NCBI GenBank assembly: GCA_019649035.1
Contig: BMAT01007919.1
Coordinates: 70,980 to 91,646, forward strand
Source of the DNA: Elysia marginata
Lineage: Eukaryota > Mollusca > Gastropoda > Plakobranchidae
Reading direction: 5' to 3'
Length of the DNA: 20,667 bases
This document shows positions 17,500 through 20,667 of the stretch, piece by piece. The translations under genes and the position numbers were made by a program. Below the pieces are notes generated by a model that did no database searches, was not told the DNA's origin, and was given only the letters and a program-made list of their open reading frames with translations. Positions within the stretch are counted from its first letter, which is position 1, and every line of letters starts with the position of its first letter.

Positions 17500-20480
17500 T
17501 TATTTGAAACTACTAACAATGCACCGTTATCACCAAAACGGTTTCTTTATTTTATTATCAGTTTTCATCAATAGTTCATAGATGTCGCTTACCTGCAACT
17601 CTTAACACTATCTACGAGAGGAGTTCACACTTGAAAATCTAGACTTGCCATTGATTCCACACTGATTTATAAAGAGCTGGTGCTAACTATGCCACTTACA
17701 CTTAGTAACTGTGCGCCACATTTAACATTTCTTAAGGTGGCATCTTCTTGAAGACTCTCCGCTGTGAAAGCTACTGGTTACGCCCAACAGCCCTGGAAAA
17801 CTATGGTCAGACATAAAGATGAAAGAAGGGAAAAAGTTGTATTGTCGATTGAACGTGTAGAATTTTTTATTTACAAATTACTTATGTGCGGTAAATTGAT
17901 ATCCTTTCGAACAAAGGAAGCCAACGTTGTTTATTTTCCCACTAACTATTGTTCTTGTATGTTCCACCCATATATAATTAGAAGCTAGGCCAGAGAGTCT
18001 TGAATCTCTGAGCCTTATATACCCCCATCTTTTATAATCCATGCAAAGGAAATTAAAAATCCCGTTTACAAGGTCAGGGAAGCTCCTTTGAGTTGTAAAA
18101 GAAGTGATTTTTTTTACTTCTTTTTCAATCCTAACTTATGATAAGGCCAGTAAGGCTACTGTAATATGTGCAAAGAAAAAGAAAATTATAATGAACAGAG
18201 TTGTTTGTTAGGTTTCTATTATTTACAGTTTTTAAGAGGTTTAACAATATTTTAAAAGTTTTCCTGAAATAAAACTCTTTGAATTGGTCAGCTCAGAATA
18301 AACGTAACAGGAGATGAGGTCCTTGCTACATTTTCTATAACCATCGATGGACAAAATTCTACACCTTGCAAGCTCTTCAACTGTGTTTACAAAGCTAACG
18401 TCTCTCGATTGTAATAATGATGCGCAATTAACAACTGTTAACATAAAATTGAATGAATCAAGAATTTTTTTTTACGAGAAACAAACTGTTTACCATGAAT
18501 CAAACCTCAGAAAATGTATTCGTTCCTGGGGCTGAAAAACTGAAAGACATTGTGATGGGTTGGTTTTTTTTTATTTTATGTAGTACACACAAGAATATTA
18601 ACTCTCGCATTTGTTTTTGCAAGAAGATGGATAACTCTTGTCAAAACAGAGGTGCGCCCATAATTCCCTGTCAATTTGCATTAAATACGGAAATGTTCAG
18701 ATAAAAATAAAACCATTCGCACCAGCACGCACCAGATGACGGTCGTGTTAGTCAGCCTGAAGCCTTTTTGAACGTCATAGAACGGGGTATGTCCCACTCT
18801 ATAACTATTTGTGTATACCCATGGGCCAGATGCAAAAGTGTTTTCAATCATGACTTGTCATAACATATTCGTTTGCGGTTGAACTGGCGCTGTGCAGGAA
18901 AGGAGGGACGAAAGCAACAGTAATGAACTTGAAGAAAGGACGGAGTATGGATTTAAAGAGGTTTCAGTTATTCTGAGCCAAGATGCGCAGATTGACCGAA
19001 CGCCTTGCATCTCCGTATTTTTTTATTAAAAATATTGCTTGGATGAAAAATATATTTTGAAAGATAAAATTAAAATTGCGCATCTCCGACAAACTCTCTG
19101 TTAACCATGGCAAGAAAGGCTTTAAAACTGTTGACCGTAGGAGCCAAAAACAGTTCACGCTGTATATGAAGGAAAAAATAGTCGCTTCTTTACAAGTAGA
19201 AATGCTTCATTAAGTTTGCTTAATTGACACGCGCACAGATATGAATCAACCTCTCTGTATGTTTTTAATAAAGGATTCCAAGCCTATACAAACACAAACA
19301 GAAATGACCAGGAAGCATCTGGATGAAAACCTCAATCGGGCCCCTGCACTTTAAAACACATATATCACGAATTAAGGCCCAAAACGCTAGACTTTCTATT
19401 TAAAAAATCGGCTTGCTGGGTTCGCATGTTTGTGTCAGAAGAAAGTTTAAAAAATGAAAGCATATTTTACGTCTTTCCTCCCTCATCTCTGAACCCCTTC
19501 ACCTCTCCTTGTCTCTCTGTCTTTGTATTCATTTATTCTCTACTCCTTTCCTGTAAAACCTTTGTCTACTACTTTATAAACTGCCGCTGACTTACATCGT
19601 ATCGCCCCATCACTGATCTCTTGTTGTCTGCCCATTTTTTTTTAATATCGTTTCTTTTTTCCCTCATCCCCTTTACCAGACTACCGTGTGAATTATTCAT
19701 ATTGACACTAACGATAGATATGAAGTCTTCAATTTCCGGGTTTCGAAACAAATGTAAAAGAGCCCACCTTGACATTCTTTACAGACATGGTCTCAACATT
19801 GATACCCTGCGATGTCATTAAAAAGAGAAAATGTATTTTTACTTGCAGAATTGCCAGCATTTAAAAGAAGTGGGGGTTTTTTAAAATTATTTTTGGCGCG
19901 CCTATTTTTTCGTCGAACCAGGAATTATTTGAAATTGCTTTTCTGCGAAGGATCTTTACTCGGTAAACAATCGGCTCCAATTCTGGCTTTAACAGCGATT
20001 GAGTCAAATCGGAACTCACCAAGAGCACTCGTGCTCTTTCAATAAACAGCAACCAGGAGCAAAAAAAACCGAGATCTAAACGGCTTTTCGCTTATATTTT
20101 TTTTTCCTTTTGGTGAAAATGTATCTTCAGTTAAAATGAAGGAATATCTTTTACATTGTAATTATCATTAATCTTTTTTAAACAACGAGTTTCAATTTTG
20201 CTCAAATACTATGACTATGGCATGTTAACTACCCAAATCATGCGTTACATTTTATTTATCTATTTAATGAGCACAGAGTATTTCCAGTCTCGAAGTTGTT
20301 TTTTTCTGTTGGTTTTTTATATAGCCTCATAATAATCATTTTCGCCCAATTAGGTTAGTTCGTATTGTAATTTAGTTCCTACTTGTTATTATTTATAAGA
20401 TAATGAATCTTTGCGCAGAGCAATGAGCTACTTCAGATAAAAGGGATTTCCCTTTATTGTTGTGGGTTCAACGTTACCGT
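17500..20480. other. Distal flank: no gene recognised
   Basis: Short frames occur on both strands, for example 17764-17988 plus and 18964-19158 minus. None shows a domain, a run of well-placed splice sites or known similarity. A pyrimidine-rich patch spans about 19480-19560. An AATAAA is at 20041-20046, directly after an 8+8 bp palindrome. Confidence 0.35.
20021..20038. repeat. Short hairpin, 8-bp arms and 2-nt spacer
   Basis: AAGAGCAC and GTGCTCTT are perfect inverted copies around TC, followed 2 nt later by AATAAA on the plus strand. It is not the histone 3' stem-loop, which has a different sequence and a 4-nt loop. No coding exon is evident upstream. Confidence 0.4.
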
Positions 20481-20488
20481 TATCATTA

Positions 20489-20541
20489 CCACAGCCGCCA
20501 TCATCATCAAGGAAATCATCATCATCATCCTCATCAACATT

Positions 20542-20606
<65 letters not shown>

Positions 20607-20667
20607 TGCCATTTTCACAATTATCATTACTGCTACGACTATTAATACTACTGCTACTACTACTACT
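20489..20667. repeat. (TCA)n microsatellite with flanking variant triplets
   Basis: An uninterrupted ATC/TCA run covers about 20542-20606. Imperfect CATCAT and ATTATC triplets lie on both sides, and an ACT-type triplet run begins near 20630 and is cut by the window end. The plus-strand frame rich in His comes from CAT codons and is not a gene. Confidence 0.95.

Noticed and set aside
18240..18704. Overlapping short frames on both strands
   Set aside because: None is longer than expected in AT-rich DNA, and they overlap in conflicting frames.
20021..20046. Histone mRNA 3' stem-loop
   Set aside because: The stem sequence and 2-nt spacer differ from the conserved histone element and no histone coding sequence is nearby.
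20457..20645. Histidine-rich metal-binding protein
   Set aside because: The His run is the (CAT)n phase of a triplet microsatellite and reads equally well as Ser or Ile runs in other frames.

Overview
The window looks like AT-rich invertebrate nuclear DNA. Coding exons are short and far apart, introns are kilobases long and end in GT/AG, and there are many microsatellites, tRNA-derived SINEs and decayed LINEs. The SINE core, the GCGCTTTA-type SINE 3' ends with ATT tails and the recurrent TAGATCTA word fit a mollusc, probably a gastropod. That placement is inference. Nothing resembles bacterial, phage or plasmid organisation, and no CRISPR array, rRNA or functional tRNA gene is visible.

One convincing protein-coding gene was found, on the minus strand. 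It is assembled from four exons: 14838-14910, 8196-8447, 5033-5173 and 2165-2376. All three introns are phase 1 with GT donors and AG acceptors, and the joined frame is open from ATG to TGA. The 225-residue product has four predicted membrane segments and the W...GLW..C...C signature of the PMP22/EMP/MP20/claudin superfamily. Its introns are about 6.4, 3.0 and 2.7 kb, and most of the window lies inside them or upstream of the gene.

Layout from low to high coordinates. 1-2160 is the region downstream of the gene, with GATA and AG microsatellites. 2377-5032 (intron 3) holds an almost complete tRNA-SINE, AAT microsatellites, a threefold tandem repeat of about 240-300 bp built around AG runs, and SINE 3' ends. 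5174-8195 (intron 2) is mostly featureless apart from two weak direct-repeat pairs. 8448-14837 (intron 1) holds degenerate 48-bp repeats, a reverse-transcriptase C-terminal relic (minus), a second SINE copy, an I-like LINE relic with EN, RT and RNase H pieces (plus), a TIR element of about 450 bp, and a perfect 33-bp hairpin. 14911-20667 is upstream of the gene. It holds a possible 5' UTR splice acceptor, a C-rich tract, a CR1/L2-like RT relic (minus) and a large (TCA)n tract at the end.

The three LINE relics come from three different lineages, and all carry stops or lost catalytic residues. I saw no intact novel multi-gene system. The features most worth a second look are the divergent claudin-like gene, the 33-bp perfect hairpin, the TIR element at the end of the LINE relic, and the purine-rich tandem array.
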